Program-made: the position numbers and the translations under genes
DNA from: Tretioscincus oriximinensis
Lineage: Eukaryota > Chordata > Lepidosauria > Squamata > Gymnophthalmidae
Length of the DNA: 64,000 nucleotides
NCBI GenBank assembly: GCA_022410635.1
Contig: JAJVDF010000003.1
Span: 5,055,309-5,119,308 of the forward strand
Direction: 5' to 3'
Shown: positions 44,641-55,951 of the stretch, piece after piece
Numbering within the stretch: position 1 is the stretch's first letter
Layout: every line of letters begins with the position of its first letter
Notes under the pieces: model-generated
The model's database searches: none
Told to the model about the DNA's origin: nothing
What the model saw: the letters and a program-made list of their open reading frames with translations, nothing else

Positions 44641-45419
44641 ATACCCAAAGGTCTCAGGGCAGTTGTTAGTCCCTGTGGTGTTATGAACCCTTAATGCTAG
44701 GTAATCTGTTTTCTGAAATATACATTATTAGGGAAAAGTAGGGTGGGGACAGTAAAGGAAAGGCAAAAGTGCCATGGAAGAATAAGAATCTAGTGGGGGT
44801 CTTCCTGTGGATTTCATTCTGAGTCATGTGTAAGACTGCATTGAATTTTCACGCTTGAACTTTTGAGAATGTGCAAAACGTGTCTATAAGAGCTCTCCCA
44901 CTTTGATGGCTTTGTAATAGTTTTAATGCTTCTTTGAAGACCTGAAGTGGTGCTGTGGATCAACAGCACATGTGGATCCTCTCTGTGTCTTCTTGAATTC
45001 TTAAGAGCAAAACCCCTACACAGGGTCTGGTGATAGAACAAAATATTCAGATTAGATGTCAGATATGACTACTGAGAGGTAATGAAAGCCTCTTCTTTTG
45101 AAATTGGATCCTTTCTGTTAATTTGCACTTTGGAAACACTTTATGTATTTATGTATTTGTTTGCCTAGTAGTTTGAGGCAATTTTTTTATTTGATCCACT
45201 CTAATCAACTGTGGTAGCTTAAAAAACACACAGAGAGAAATTCCTTGGGTTAAATTCAAAAGATTGACTATAACAACATTGTCTTACAGACCTATGGGGT
45301 TTCAGGCAGGAATAGTTTTCAATTACAACTTGAAAATGATGGCAATTCAACTTGGAACCAGAAAATTTAATAAGTAGACTGTTTATGAAAGTTTTTACAT
45401 TCCTAGACAAGTCTATCTA

Positions 45420-45665
45420 GCCATAAGGTCTCATGGCACCTTAGAAACTAACAAGTAAAAGACAGACAGCATGAGGTTTTGTATGCAGTATACTTTGTTA
45501 GATGATATATAGATGATAGGTAAGTAGGTAGGTAAGTAGGTGCAAACATATTTTATCAAAGGGATCCCATAGCAGACTAACAAGAAAAAAGGGTCTTTCC
45601 TAGATGATAATTCTTCAAGATTGGGTGGATGGACAGACAGACACACAGACACACAGAAAGACCAA
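45420..45665 (-). repeat. Tandem 'TTGTTAGTCT' units with tetranucleotide tracts
   Basis: 'GGTCTCATGGCACCTTAGAA' + ACTAACAAG at 45427, then a TAGG/TAAG tract, then 'GGGATCCCATAGCAGACTAA' at 45561, then ACAGACAC and ATAGATAG tracts. Confidence 0.6.
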
Positions 45666-45669
45666 TAGA

Positions 45670-45960
45670 TAGATATGTAGCAGCTGCTGACTACCGTCAC
45701 TTCTTCTGGAAGTAAATCCTGTAGACCAATGACTCCCTGGATGAAAAAATACTTTCCCTTGTCTGTGCTAACTCATTTGGCCATCTGCTTCAAGGCCTCC
45801 TAGCCCTAGCATTGTNAGAGAGAGCAAATATTTTTTCTTTATCCATCTTTTCTTAAGGGATTTTGTTTCAGCCACTTCATTGCTCATGTTATCATTTTCT
45901 TCACCTTTTTCCAGTTTTACAATATCTATTCTTAAATCTGGGATAAAAGTTTACACTTTT
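45670..45960 (-). mobile_element. CR1-like LINE region
   Basis: 'AAAATACTTTCCCTTGTCTG', 'TTTGGCCATCTGCTTCAAGG' and 'TTTCCAGTTTTACAATATCT' match 54240-54540 in order. N at 45816. Confidence 0.7.
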
Positions 45961-45994
45961 AATTAATGTGGAAAAGTGATTTNCTCCCTAGGTG

Positions 45995-46045
45995 CTGCAA
46001 GCATTAGAAGTTGCACCTGGTGAAAATCTTCTCTTCTTTAGCCAT
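45995..46045. repeat. Short dispersed repeat R1, copy 2
   Basis: 'GTTGCACCTGGTGAAAATC' + TTCTCTTCTTTA, matching 41905-41940. N at 45983. Confidence 0.5.
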
Positions 46046-46229
46046 TGAGGATGTAAACTTCCATCATGGATTTTATCAGCCAACCCTAGATTATGTCTAA
46101 ATTGAGTCAGGAAAGAGGCCTGTCTTATCTTGTCTTGCCTTGACTACAAGATCTTGTCTACAAGACCATATTTTCTGTTCTCTTTGATACATAAAGGCAT
46201 AGGAAATTAAACAACAGACCACTGAAATA

Positions 46230-46680
46230 ATTGAGCATGGATCTTCACAAAACATTCCATGGTGTTTTTTTAAACAGAAATAGAAGCGAGCTGATTAAAG
46301 TCGCTGGGTTCAAGAGTGATGTTACCCATTTGAGAGGAACATTGATTCAGAGAATAATTGGGAGGGTTTGTGAGATAATCTCGGTAGCCTTATGGACTAA
46401 GTAATAGGAATGAAATGAGATTTAATAGCGTGAATTACAGGAATATTAAAATGAAAGTCTTTCTGGGCCCTTGGGAGCTAATAAAGAGCACTTTTGTTAT
46501 CTGCTGGAAAGTAGAAGCTGGAAAGCATCAGAGGAAAAGGGACCGGAGGTCTTTATTAATCACAAGATGATTAGGAGATGCTAATATTGTGTCATTTCAA
46601 GGAAGCAACAAATAACATTCCATGAAACATTAGACGTAATTATGGCACAAACAGAGAAATACTTATACTGGATCACACTT
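46230..46680. other. Repeat-poor stretch, candidate conserved non-coding element
   Basis: No transposon landmarks. Contains 'GAGCTGATTAAAGTCGCTG', 'GAATAATTGGGAGGG', 'GCTAATAAAGAGCAC' and 'TTTATTAATCACAAGATG', a cluster of homeobox-like cores with retained CpGs. Suggestive of an enhancer; untested. Confidence 0.3.
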
Positions 46681-46904
46681 GTTCAAATAAAGTCAAGGAC
46701 AAGAAAATAATTTTTGCAAAATAGTCAATATTTTTACTTATTTCCAGTAAATAAATCATGACCAAAGCTTTGTAATTTGATGGTTCATATACAATATTCA
46801 TTTCCTAAATATGTATGTATTTTGTGATAAATCAGTCTTGAATCTAAAATATAAGTTATTAAGCCATTTAAATTAGGTATCTCCCAGCCACTTGAAAGCT
46901 GTCC

Positions 46905-47335
46905 ATTTTATTGAGCCTGAAATGCCATTAGCTTTTGTCTTCATTTTCTGCTTAAGATGCTCAGCAGCAACTGTTGGGCCACGGAAGGCTGGGCAAGATG
47001 GGNTTTGGCCCCATTCAGCAGGGCCATAGTCCACACTCATATGTGGATGAGCCATTTTGTGAGACTAAATGCCCCATTCAGCTAGGCTCCTCTTCTGTTC
47101 TTATATTCAATTGGTCTGCATGGCTTTAAGAAACAATTAGACAAATCCATGAAAACCAAATATATTCATAGCTATTAAGATGAATCTTTTTGTCCTGCCT
47201 CAGGCCTTGAGCAATAGTCAGGATTCCTGAAATGCCATTTGCTGTGAAGGCTTTACTTTCTCCATCTTCTTGGGAGTGTTCAGGTGCAGTGGGTGGGCCC
47301 CATTCAACAGGTCTTTTGTTAGGTTCTTCTGTTCT
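46905..47335 (+). mobile_element. Two CR1-like LINE 3' ends with a MITE fragment
   Basis: First copy to about 47105 ('GCTTAAGATGCTCAGCAGC', 'GAAGGCTGGGCAAGATGGG', N at 47003). It is interrupted by a family A fragment at 47027-47058 ('ATAGTCCACACTCATATGTG'). The second copy is 47110-47335 ('TAGACAAATCCATGAAAACC', end 'TAGGTTCTTCTGTTCTTATG'). Confidence 0.7.
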
Positions 47336-47716
47336 TATGAGCCAGTTTCTTTGCTAATATAAATACATGTGAATCACCATCTCAAAGCAGCTCCAGACTG
47401 CTGCCTTTTTGCAGTGCTATTCCTGAATATTGTGTAATATAGGACTAATCATTGGTGGCACAAAAAGTTTTGCTGTCCTTCCTAGTTTGTGACTGGATAA
47501 TCAATATCCATGTTCCACTTGGCTACCCTTGCTGATGATGAATCCAAAAGAAAACCTCACTTTTAAACTTCCTTGAGTTTGTGGAGACTGCTAGGTGTTT
47601 TTTTTCCATTCAGCACTACTGTTTTTTCCTGTGTAAATTCAACAGGATGAAGCAGCTGATTGATCTCTTGGAGCTTCTATTCTCTCTAAAAAGCAGGCAA
47701 ATGATTGCAAGATAGG

Positions 47717-48054
47717 TGTGAGACCACTGATGGACCACTGAGGAAGCACACGAACAGAAAGTGATCATCTCCAAAGTTATTTATTCAGCTCTTAGTGGTT
47801 CCTTAAACTGTTCTGCAGTGATTTTCCTCTGGCAGATCAGTTCCTTATATACTGTATAGCAGCCAATCACTGCAGCCAATACTTCCCACCAAAACTCATG
47901 CAACTATAAACAATTTTTGCAAGGGCAAGTTTTCCCTCCAAAATCCCAGGGAAAAATGCCCACAACTCAACCAAGTTCAAATACAGTTCAGTAGTACCAA
48001 CTATATACATATCTACATACAGAATATATATTCTATGTCAGACTATACAAGGCA
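47717..48054 (-). mobile_element. Solo LTR (LTR family 1), copy 2
   Basis: Begins TGTGAGACC and aligns throughout with 18351-18706: 'CACTGCAGCCAATACTTCCC', 'AAGTTTTCCCTCCAAAATCC'. The minus strand has a TATA box (CAGTATATAAGGAACT) and AATAAA. A possible 5-bp duplication ATAGG (47712-47716 and 48055-48059) would set the right end at 48054; by comparison with copy 1 it could instead be 48040. Confidence 0.8.
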
Positions 48055-49015
48055 ATAGGGCTGAAGATGTAGATAGCATTCACAGGGAATGCTTGCATGG
48101 TACCATTATAACACAAATACTGGACTTTGAAGTTGCATAGAAATGTAAGCAGGTGAAGGAGTAATGATGGATCTTTCTAGCTACCACTATTGGATCTATG
48201 CAATCATGTGTGACAAATCCCTCATAGTGACGCTATTATAGCATGGAAAACCCCATGTCTAGGTGCAGCCTGTCTCTTGATAAATGGAAGTAGTTTTAAA
48301 CTAATTTTTATTGTGACTGTTGATTGATACTCTTCAGTTGTGACTAATTTATACTTCTTGGAAGTAATGCCTGCCATTTGCAACTTAAATGCCAACTCCA
48401 TGTAGCTCTAGTAAGATTCTTGTTGAAAATCCGGAGGTTCTCTAGTTGTACAAGTGCTGGATAGTTGTCTACCTTGAGGGGGCAGACCCTACACTATTTG
48501 TACAAGAGGAATATACTCTTCTGTCATGGAGAGCATGATTTATTTCACAATTTTGGGCTTCTATTGTTGTGACTCACCATGGAACATTCAGGTAAAAGAC
48601 AGGATATAAATATTCAAATGAATAAAAAAAGAAATAAATAATCTACTCTTTCAAAGGGTGTTTCCTCAAATATAGGAAAAGAACTGACAAAATAGATAAA
48701 TTTGCACCATTTGAACAGAATACTTCCCTGAATTACAGTGTTATGAATTCAAATACTTTGTGTCCATTGATTGACTGATTAATTTGTACCTTCCTTCCCC
48801 ACTCCTTGGACCTGCTTTTTTACTTTGGAAAATGATTTCTTATCCAGATTCAAGTTCTTAAGGTTGGCAGCATGAGATTTCATAGATAAGTCAACTTCTT
48901 CGCATGTTATAGAACAAGCAGATTTGTCTACGAAATTGTTGCTGCAGACATTTTCTTCTTTCTGGAGCTCTAATACTGTGTATTTCAACTTGGAGACTAG
49001 GGTTTTGCATAGGTG
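48055..49015. other. Mostly no recognised feature; small repeat pieces
   Basis: Includes a SINE/L2-type tail 'AAGACAGGATATAAATATTC' near 48597 and 'TTCATAGATAAGTCAACTTC' plus 'ATTTGTCTACGAAATTG' (48880-48940), degraded pieces of the 'TTGTTAGTCT' family. Confidence 0.4.
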
Positions 49016-49019
49016 GTTT

Positions 49020-49075
49020 ATTTATTAATTTATATCCTGCCCTTCACCAAAGATTCTAGGGCAGGTATTGTGTGC
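49020..49075 (-). repeat. L2/MIR-type tail, minus strand
   Basis: 'TTTATATCCTGCCCTTCACC' then AAAGATTCTAGGGCAGG, the complement of the GGGCGG..TATAAAT tail type common in squamate SINEs and L2. Confidence 0.5.
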
Positions 49076-49500
49076 AACGGNCTATTGTTAATACAATTGA
49101 AATCTTGTTTTTGATACACTTGTGTCTTAGTTTTTTCCACAGCTTAAATGACTGATAAGGCCATCAAGCAAGAGTAGACCTGTTGTTGTTTTTTTACTGC
49201 CATATGCATATATTGTGATTGGTGTAACAGATCTTTATTATAGGTTGGTATTTCTAGTTGACACATTTCTACTTCTGCTATGAATCTTAAAATGGCAGAT
49301 CTGGCCATGAAACTGCAAGCATATGAGTTTGGTAAAATTAGGAATCTTGTTTTTATATATTCTGCTAAGATGGAATTATTATATAGAAGAAGTATATGGC
49401 TAATTGGGGATAAAAATGCTATAGCATTCAATGAGGCTATTGCTTCATCTTCATGTATTGTGGTAGAATTAGTTCATTGCTTAATTCTTTAGAAAATATC

Positions 49501-49530
49501 TTTGAAAAAAGAAAGAAAGAAAGAAAGAAT
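49501..49530. repeat. (GAAA)n microsatellite
   Basis: About five GAAA units followed by an N at 49533. Confidence 0.85.
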
Positions 49531-49790
49531 CANTGTTATCTAACCAAAATCAGGATGTAAATATAGTATATTCATTTACTTATTGAAACCTTATGCTCGT
49601 TGAATTCACATATGGTTTTCCGAATCTAAGACACAAAATGAACTGTGCTCAGTTTCTTCAGAATTTCAAACTAGGCAATATGAATGCATAAATGCTAGTC
49701 CTCCCCCCCCCCCTTCTTTTTCTTCTTCTTTCCTTCCTTTCTTTTCCAATTGCAACTTTTGCAACCCTTCACTAGTAAATGCCTCTTAAC

Positions 49791-50005
49791 TAGGCTGACC
49801 AGATGACCTCTTTTGGAGAGGGGTTGAAAACCCATTTTGGGGGTGCCTCCTGTTTTTTTTCTCAGGAAAAAAAATTAAAAACCAAAAATATTTTTGAAAA
49901 AAAATCTTTTTTTGAATTTTTTTTCCTCAGAAAAAACTGGGAGGCACCCCAAAACCGGGTTTTCAACCCACCCACCCCTCAAAAAGGGGTCATCTGGTCA
50001 GCCTG
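49791..50005. mobile_element. Fold-back hAT-type MITE (family F), copy 2
   Basis: Same palindrome as copy 1 at 31577: left 'TAGGCTGACCAGATGACC', 'GGGGTTGAAAACCCATTTT'; right 'ACTGGGAGGCACCCC', 'GGTCATCTGGTCAGCCTG'. The flanking 8-bp duplication is perfect: CTCTTAAC at 49783-49790 and 50006-50013. The ORF across it is an artefact. Confidence 0.92.
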
Positions 50006-50367
50006 CTCTTAACCATCTCTCTGACCAAGTGTAAAATAAAATTCTCATCTTATATAGTAGAGCTTTTATGGTCAGGGATGGATTTAANCTGTATTTTGCC
50101 CATGGGCCATAATTTACTTACTTACTTATTTATTTTTCTCCCCTACTTTCCTCAGCTACTTTAGGTTTTATGATAATAAAAGCAATAAAAATATTAACAT
50201 CTTCTTAGTACTCCTAGTATCTATACTTTGCCTAAATACGGCCGTGCTTATGGCTTCCACTGATTTTTGGATATTCGAGAATAATATCCAGGCAATGTTA
50301 TGTTCAGGGATATTTTTTAAAATAGTGAAATAGACATTGCTTTTTTATTCCACAATACTTGTATATT

Positions 50368-50394
50368 CCAGACTAAAGCACTGCTTTAGTCTGG
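50368..50394. repeat. 13-bp-arm palindrome
   Basis: CCAGACTAAAGCA and TGCTTTAGTCTGG around a single C. A second palindrome, GGATATT..AATATCC, lies about 100 bases upstream (near 50268), so both may be parts of one decayed inverted-repeat element. Confidence 0.7.
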
Positions 50395-50429
50395 AGTGCT
50401 GTATTCTGGAATATCCAATGATCATGGAA

Positions 50430-50880
50430 TAAATAAAAGCCATCTGCTTACAGCTATCCAGCTCAATCCCAGTATACGAAATTATTCTGCCCTTGCTAGA
50501 CAAATAACTACCGAGCCCAATTCAAGGTGTTTATCTTAACTTATAAGGTTAACAGTGTCTAACTATTTAAAGGAGCACCTTCTTCCACACCAACCTTAAG
50601 ATCTGTAAGAGAGGCCCTTCTGGTTCTACCACCACCCTCAACCGCAAAGGTGGGAAATCTGGGACAGGGCTTCTTAGCAGTGGCCCACAGACTATGGAAT
50701 AGTCTCCCCTTGAAGTATGTCAGGCACAGTCACTGTATACATTCAGGAAATTATTGAAGACTTTTTGCCCAGGAGTTTGGCTGTTGTTTTTATTACATCT
50801 GCTTTGTATTCCATTTTTATTGTAGTTGCCAGGAATGATTGGGTGTAGGGCAGAATAGAAATGTAAATAAATGTTAAAAT
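50430..50880 (+). pseudogene. L2-type LINE ORF2 C-terminal fragment and 3' tail
   Basis: Broken frames give L2 landmarks: SPIQG-type (PIQFK), then SGPQTMEQSPLEV (family APRLWNALPLEV) and YTFRKLLKTF. The sequence 'TAGGGCAGAATAGAAATGTA' + AATAAATG forms the tail. Frameshifts and stops show it is inactive. Confidence 0.7.
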
Positions 50881-51128
50881 TATACATAATAAGATTATCT
50901 CATCTCCTTTCCCACTGTAGTCCTCCACAATACAGAGTGGATGAGAGAGAATTGGAGGTGTTTTGCTGCAGAACAAAGTTGTGAATCTTTTTGTTTAATG
51001 GAACGTCTGTCTTTGTTTTTATTTTAATAAGCTCAAGATCAAAAACTCAAGGACATCATCACAGCACTATTAACATTCTTAAATATTAAATATTACAGTA
51101 AAGGGAAAAGTTTTAGGTTTTTAAATAT

Positions 51129-51334
51129 ACAGTGCAGTGATTAGAGTGTCAGACTCTTATATGGAAGTTTCCCATTCAGTTCTATATTCCACAAATGCTA
51201 GCTGGGTGACCTTGGGATAGTCACAGTTCTTTAGAGCTCTCTCAGCCCCACCTATTTCACAAGAAGTTATGTAAGCCACTTTGATTCCCTTTGGGTTGAC
51301 AAAAGTGGGGTATAAAAACTGACTCTTCTTCTTA
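51129..51334 (+). repeat. Sauria SINE
   Basis: 'AGCTGGGTGACCTTGGGATA' + GTCACAG, 'CTCTCAGCCCCACCTATTTC', 'GTGGGGTATAAAAACTGACT' + CTTCTTCTT. A textbook core and tail for squamate SINEs; the head is diverged. Confidence 0.9.
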
Positions 51335-51435
51335 TGTCTGTCTGTCTGTCTTTCTTTCTCTATCTATCCATCCATCCTGTCACTCTGTCTATATATAGAT
51401 ACCTATAACTATATCTACCTATCTATATAACCCAT
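51335..51435. repeat. TCTG/TCTA/TATC tetranucleotide tract
   Basis: Starts directly at the SINE 3' end with TCTG units and passes into ATCC, ATAT and ATCT tracts. Confidence 0.85.
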
Positions 51436-51779
51436 ATGTTACTCAAATATGTTACCTTATTATAAAAAATTTAATAGTTGGAGATATAACCTTCAAGGGT
51501 ATGCTTTAACATCTGAGGAAATTTTTTGATGATTTTTTTTAAAAAGGAAGGTAGATTCATTTTCTGTGAAATAAGTGGGTGTACATATGAAAAGGAAGGT
51601 GAGACAGCAAAAGTGCTCAACAACATTTTGAAAGATAATGCTGGATAATCCTTTGGTTAATATGCATTACATGGAAGCAAGCTTTATGTGCATAAAATGG
51701 TTGAAAATATATTTCATTTTAAAGGCAATATGTTATAAATATAAAATGATGCCTAGCATGATTATCATTCATATTTAAA

Positions 51780-53100
51780 TTATAGTGGTTTTTAGCTTTA
51801 TCGAGACATCTCTGCATCTATTCCTCACTATTTCATTAGTCGGACTTCTACAGCATCNAGCTGAGTGGAACCGTGTCATGATTGTGTATAGCCAAAATGA
51901 ACAAGCTTGGATAGAATATGTGAGTGGTAACCTGGCAGCCAAGGCAGTAATCGTAGTGATTAAACACAGGCCTATTCCTTGGCTCTGTTTCTTAGGAACT
52001 CCTTTCTTCATCTCTGTAGGCTTCCTTCCTGCCCTACTTCCATCTACAAGTCACCATAGCATCTTAACATCTACGGCTGCCCTGCCTTTCTGTAATATTC
52101 AGACAGCCAATCCAACCGTCGCCAGAGAAAGAGAAAATGTTCTTTGTTCCAAAGTGCGAATGCCAAGTAGAGACCGTTCATCAAAATCACGATGCTATCT
52201 TCCAAAAAAGGAGCTGGGTCTTTTTCTCTTGCGTTTCAGTTTGACAGTACGACTAATCAGAATGCCCCGGTCGCCAGCATCGTCCTCGTATTATTTATTT
52301 GGATGATCTGTGTAGCAGTTCAAAGGCTTACACACGATAATTGACACAATCCTCATTATTTGTAATTAAAATTTTATGCTTTCCTTGAGAGAAAGTGATG
52401 TTTCCCTGTGCTTGATAACCAAATTAAAATAATTGGGTCATTTTAATTCGGCTACTGTGTGTTTTATCACTCTGATAACCTGATAATCGTCCTTAAAACT
52501 CCTGTGTTGTTTGGTGCATCAAGGGCAGTGGTAGGTGACTGTGTCTAAATGGCGACTCTTTTTTGAAGTTCTATGCTTTTGCATGACAAATTCAAATCTT
52601 AACAATCATCTCTTCCACACAAACAACCTCTGCAGAAAGGTGAGCTGGAGATTATTTTTCCGCTGTTGTAATTAGTCAATTAACTACTTGAAATGGTATG
52701 CAGCTGCATTGTTTTCCACATATTTGAGAATTATTTTGCTCGTTCCTAAAATGTTTAAGGTGATTTGTCTAGTAAGCACAGTTCCCGTAAAGGCTAAGCA
52801 GTGCGCATAAGGCACCAACAAAAAATCATCAAAGATAGAAACAGCCCACTATAAAAGGAGCGAATATGCAAATAGGGCACTATAATATTGAATATTAAAT
52901 GTATGATACTCAACCTTACGAAGATCATGTGATGTCTCACTGCAATTGGTAAAGAAATGTAAATCCAATAGGGATATGCCGACTTGACAAGGAACTCTGG
53001 GAAATATTGCAGCGTTGAAGAGGAGAGATTATTGTTGAATGAACAAGGGAGACACTCGGGATAAAGATTATGAAATTACAATTGTCTCTGGTGTTGCAAT
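51780..53100. other. Repeat-poor stretch, candidate conserved non-coding cluster
   Basis: No transposon landmarks over about 1.3 kb. AT-rich homeodomain-like cores cluster at 52360-52450 ('TTATTTGTAATTAAAATTTT', 'AATAATTGGGTCATTTTAAT') and at 52665-52690 ('GTTGTAATTAGTCAATTAAC'). A 173-codon + ORF (51785-52306) spans its first part, but shows no recognisable domain and contains an N at 51858. An unannotated exon is not excluded; a conserved non-coding element is more likely. Confidence 0.3.
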
Positions 53101-53545
53101 CCTTTAATCCAGTTATGAGGGCACGTCCAAGAGGCAGCTGCTAGCCGTCTTGGGGAAGGAAATTGCTACAGAAAAAGCAGCTTTCAGAATTCTTGGGGGC
53201 TTTCAGCTGCATGGGGTTGCTCAGCTTTGTCTGTCACTCCATGGCTGTGCCTTACAGGAAGGCAGTTTTGAGAGGCTGCTATCATTTGGCTGTTTAAAAT
53301 AACTTGAGATCAGTAAGTCCCTTTGGGGCACAACTATCCGATAGATGCAGTGCCACTGCTGGACAACACTTGAGATGTATTTTAAAAGTTCCCTAAGCAA
53401 CAATATCGTCTACATATTGATGGGTATGCCTACATGCTATTTTCTTTCACTTTTGTTACACTAGGGCGGCTAGATTGCCATACAGTTTGGTGACATTCAA
53501 CCATCCTGATATAAGGAAAGTGAAAAAAGTATAAATTTNTTTTAT

Positions 53546-53843
53546 ACTCAGTCGCTTAGAATTCGTCTCTCGCCTGGGAGATCGGGTTTCGAAGCCCTGT
53601 GTGGGACGTGGGGAGGGGTGAGCACCTTCCACTAGCCTGTAGCTCTAGCCAACCCAGCTATTCGAAAGCATGAATTGCAAGAAATTGCAACTGACTGCAA
53701 GTAGATACATGGGAGCCACCACAGCCTGGTGGGGAAGATAGAATGTCAGCCCTCGGGCAAAATATATCCTTGTAAGTCGCTTTGAGTCCCTTTGAAAGGT
53801 GAGAAAAGCGGGGTACAAGAACCAAGTTCTTCTTCTTCTTCTA
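53546..53843 (+). repeat. tRNA-derived SINE (family S), copy 6
   Basis: The head is shortened ('TACTCAGTCGCTTAGAATTC'); B-box 'GGGTTTCGAAGCCC'; body 'GCATGAATTGCAAGAAATTG'; tail 'GAAAAGCGGGGTACAAGAAC' + TTCTTCTTC. The minus ORF through it is a shadow. Confidence 0.88.
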
Positions 53844-54029
53844 AAAATCCTCAGGGGAAAAGCAACTGTTATAGCACTTATCCCTGATGTTCTGAGATAC
53901 ACAGCACACCGCCACCTTGGCTGGTACACTGTATGTATGAGGTCACCAAATTCACGGCTGCACATGCTAGCTTTGTTGCTGCCGAAATCCCCGTATAGGA
54001 AAATCCACATACTAGCAACCACTATAAGA

Positions 54030-54590
54030 GAACATAAAAATCTTAAGTGGACCCCTGTGGAATGGGGCTACAGCACATCTAGTCCAGCCTTCTGTCTAAC
54101 TCAATGGCCCATCAATTGCCCCAAGGCATATCAAGTAAAAAAGGCTGGATCAACAGATCCATCCTACTAAGTCATTGATTCACTTTGCTTCTAAGAATTT
54201 GTCTAATCTTGCCTTAAAGATATCTAGGCTGATAGCTGTCACCACCTCATCTGGAANTCAGTTCCATCGAGCCAATGATCCACGCGAAAAAAACCACTTT
54301 CCCTTGTCTCCCTAACTCTTCTGGCCATCAGCTTTAAGGAATACCCTCTGCTCCTAATATTGTATGTTAGAGAAAATAGTTTTTCTCTGTTTATCTTATC
54401 TATCCCCTCCATAATTTTATGCACTTCCATCAGATCACCTTTTAACTAACCATCTTTCAAGATAAAGAAACCTAGATGTTGCAGCTCCTGGTTGCTCTTT
54501 TTTGCACCTTCTTCAGTTCCACAATCTCTTTTCTTAAGTGATTCTGGTGACCAAAACTACTCTACCCAGTATTCCAAAGAAATAAACATC
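54030..54590 (-). mobile_element. CR1-like LINE 3' region, longest copy
   Basis: Longest uninterrupted copy of the CR1-like family in the window: 'TCTAGTCCAGCCTTCTGTC', 'ATCTAGGCTGATAGCTGTC', 'TTCTGGCCATCAGCTTTAAG', 'CCATCAGATCACCTTTTAAC', 'TCAGTTCCACAATCTC'. Minus orientation. N at 54257. No intact ORF. Confidence 0.8.
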
Positions 54591-54754
54591 ACAAAATTTA
54601 GAAAGAGGCAAAATGACAATTTATGTTCAATTCCCTCCCTAATTACTCCTAACATTCAATTNATGTTTCACACTGCTGGGGCAAACTGGATTGTCACCCA
54701 CATGGAGCTGTCCACCAGCNCCCAAGATCCCTTGAAAACAAATTCCTGAAAGGG

Positions 54755-54895
54755 TTTGGAAANTAAAAACATCTGAAAGTCATGCGAGAAAGCATATTTT
54801 GCTTTCCTCTGTTCGGACTGCCCAGGTGCATCTGGTGGGCCTCTGCTGGACTTGATGGGCTGTGATGGCTCTTCTTATGTTCTTATGTTCTTAAA
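54755..54895 (+). mobile_element. CR1-like LINE 3' end
   Basis: 'GACTGCCCAGGTGCATCTGG', 'TGCTGGACTTGATGGGCTGT' and end 'GGCTCTTCTTATGTTCTTAT' + GTTCTTA. Plus orientation, opposite to the preceding copy. Ns at 54662, 54720 and 54763 lie just before. Confidence 0.8.
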
Positions 54896-55299
54896 TGCCA
54901 CAAGTTTGCACTTGTACGGCGGCCTTTAAAGCTGCTGCAGTTACTAAAGCATTTTTTTCCATATGGCATTTTTATTTTCAAATATGTATTGGTGGTGGGG
55001 AATAAGATGTAGAATTTTGGAAACCAAACTACAGGAGAAGGGACAAAAATCCAGGCCTATCTTGTGGTCTGTAAGAACCATGCCTTGGGTCTCTTAGTCA
55101 ACCCTGTATGGTTTCCTCCTCCTTGGGTTGCCATGCCCAAACCCACACAGAAGAGCTTCCGCTTTAGTGGGTGTGGAAAAGAGGACGTTTTAGCAGACCA
55201 TCTGATGCCTCTGAAATGTCCTCTTCTCTGCACACCTATTGACAGTGACGTTTTTGAGTTCAGGATTTCTGTGGGAACTCCAGCCCCCATCTGGTTCAG

Positions 55300-55461
55300 G
55301 GTTCCCATCAACAAGAGAAAGAGGTTGGCAGTTCCGCCTGGTTGGTGGGGGCGTCAGAGAGCGCCCTGGGGATCATTCCAGCAGACACCGGGTGGAATGT
55401 TCTCCATACCCCGGGCAGCTGCAGCCTGACGCTGCCGGTTCGTGAAGACAGCGGGGCAGAG
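55300..55461 (+). other. Candidate first (or alternative) exon end
   Basis: GCAGAG|GTAAGG at 55462 is a near-consensus 5' splice site. The sequence upstream is at the edge of the CpG island and may be untranslated. The exon start is not visible. Confidence 0.35.
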
Positions 55462-55951
55462 GTAAGGGGAACGGAGCCCCGGTGGCCTTGGCTTGACTTA
55501 GCTGGCCGTGCCCGGGCCAGATGTGCGCAGCGGGAGTGGAGGGCGCTGGTCGGGCCAGCAGAGAGGGCGACGCCCCCGCCCCTTCTCCCCTGCCCTTGGG
55601 TCTTTTCCCCCTTACAACCCACCCTCCCGCCCCGTCGGTTTGCAAGGCTCCCTTTGCGCCCCCGTCCACCGCTCCCACCCACACGGCCCCCGACCACTGG
55701 CTCTCCTCGTAGCTGGCAGGACGGTCCGTCCGGCTGCTGGCTGGGCTCGGGCGCTGGAGGGTTAATGGCCGTGTGCGCGCCTCCTCCTCCTCCTCCTCCT
55801 CCGTGCGCCCCTCCCTCGCTGCAGCCCCCGCCCGCCCGGGGTGTCAGCGGCGCAGCCTCAGCCTATCCTGGGCGGCGGGGTGGTCGCGGCTGCTGCTGCT
55901 GCTGCTGCGCCGGGGAGGGAGGGAAGGAGGCAGCGGCAGCCGCGCGGTAAC

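Noticed and set aside
18351..48054. The two LTRs as ends of one provirus
   Set aside because: 29 kb of unrelated repeats lies between them, with no gag/pol/env-like sequence and each having its own candidate target duplication.
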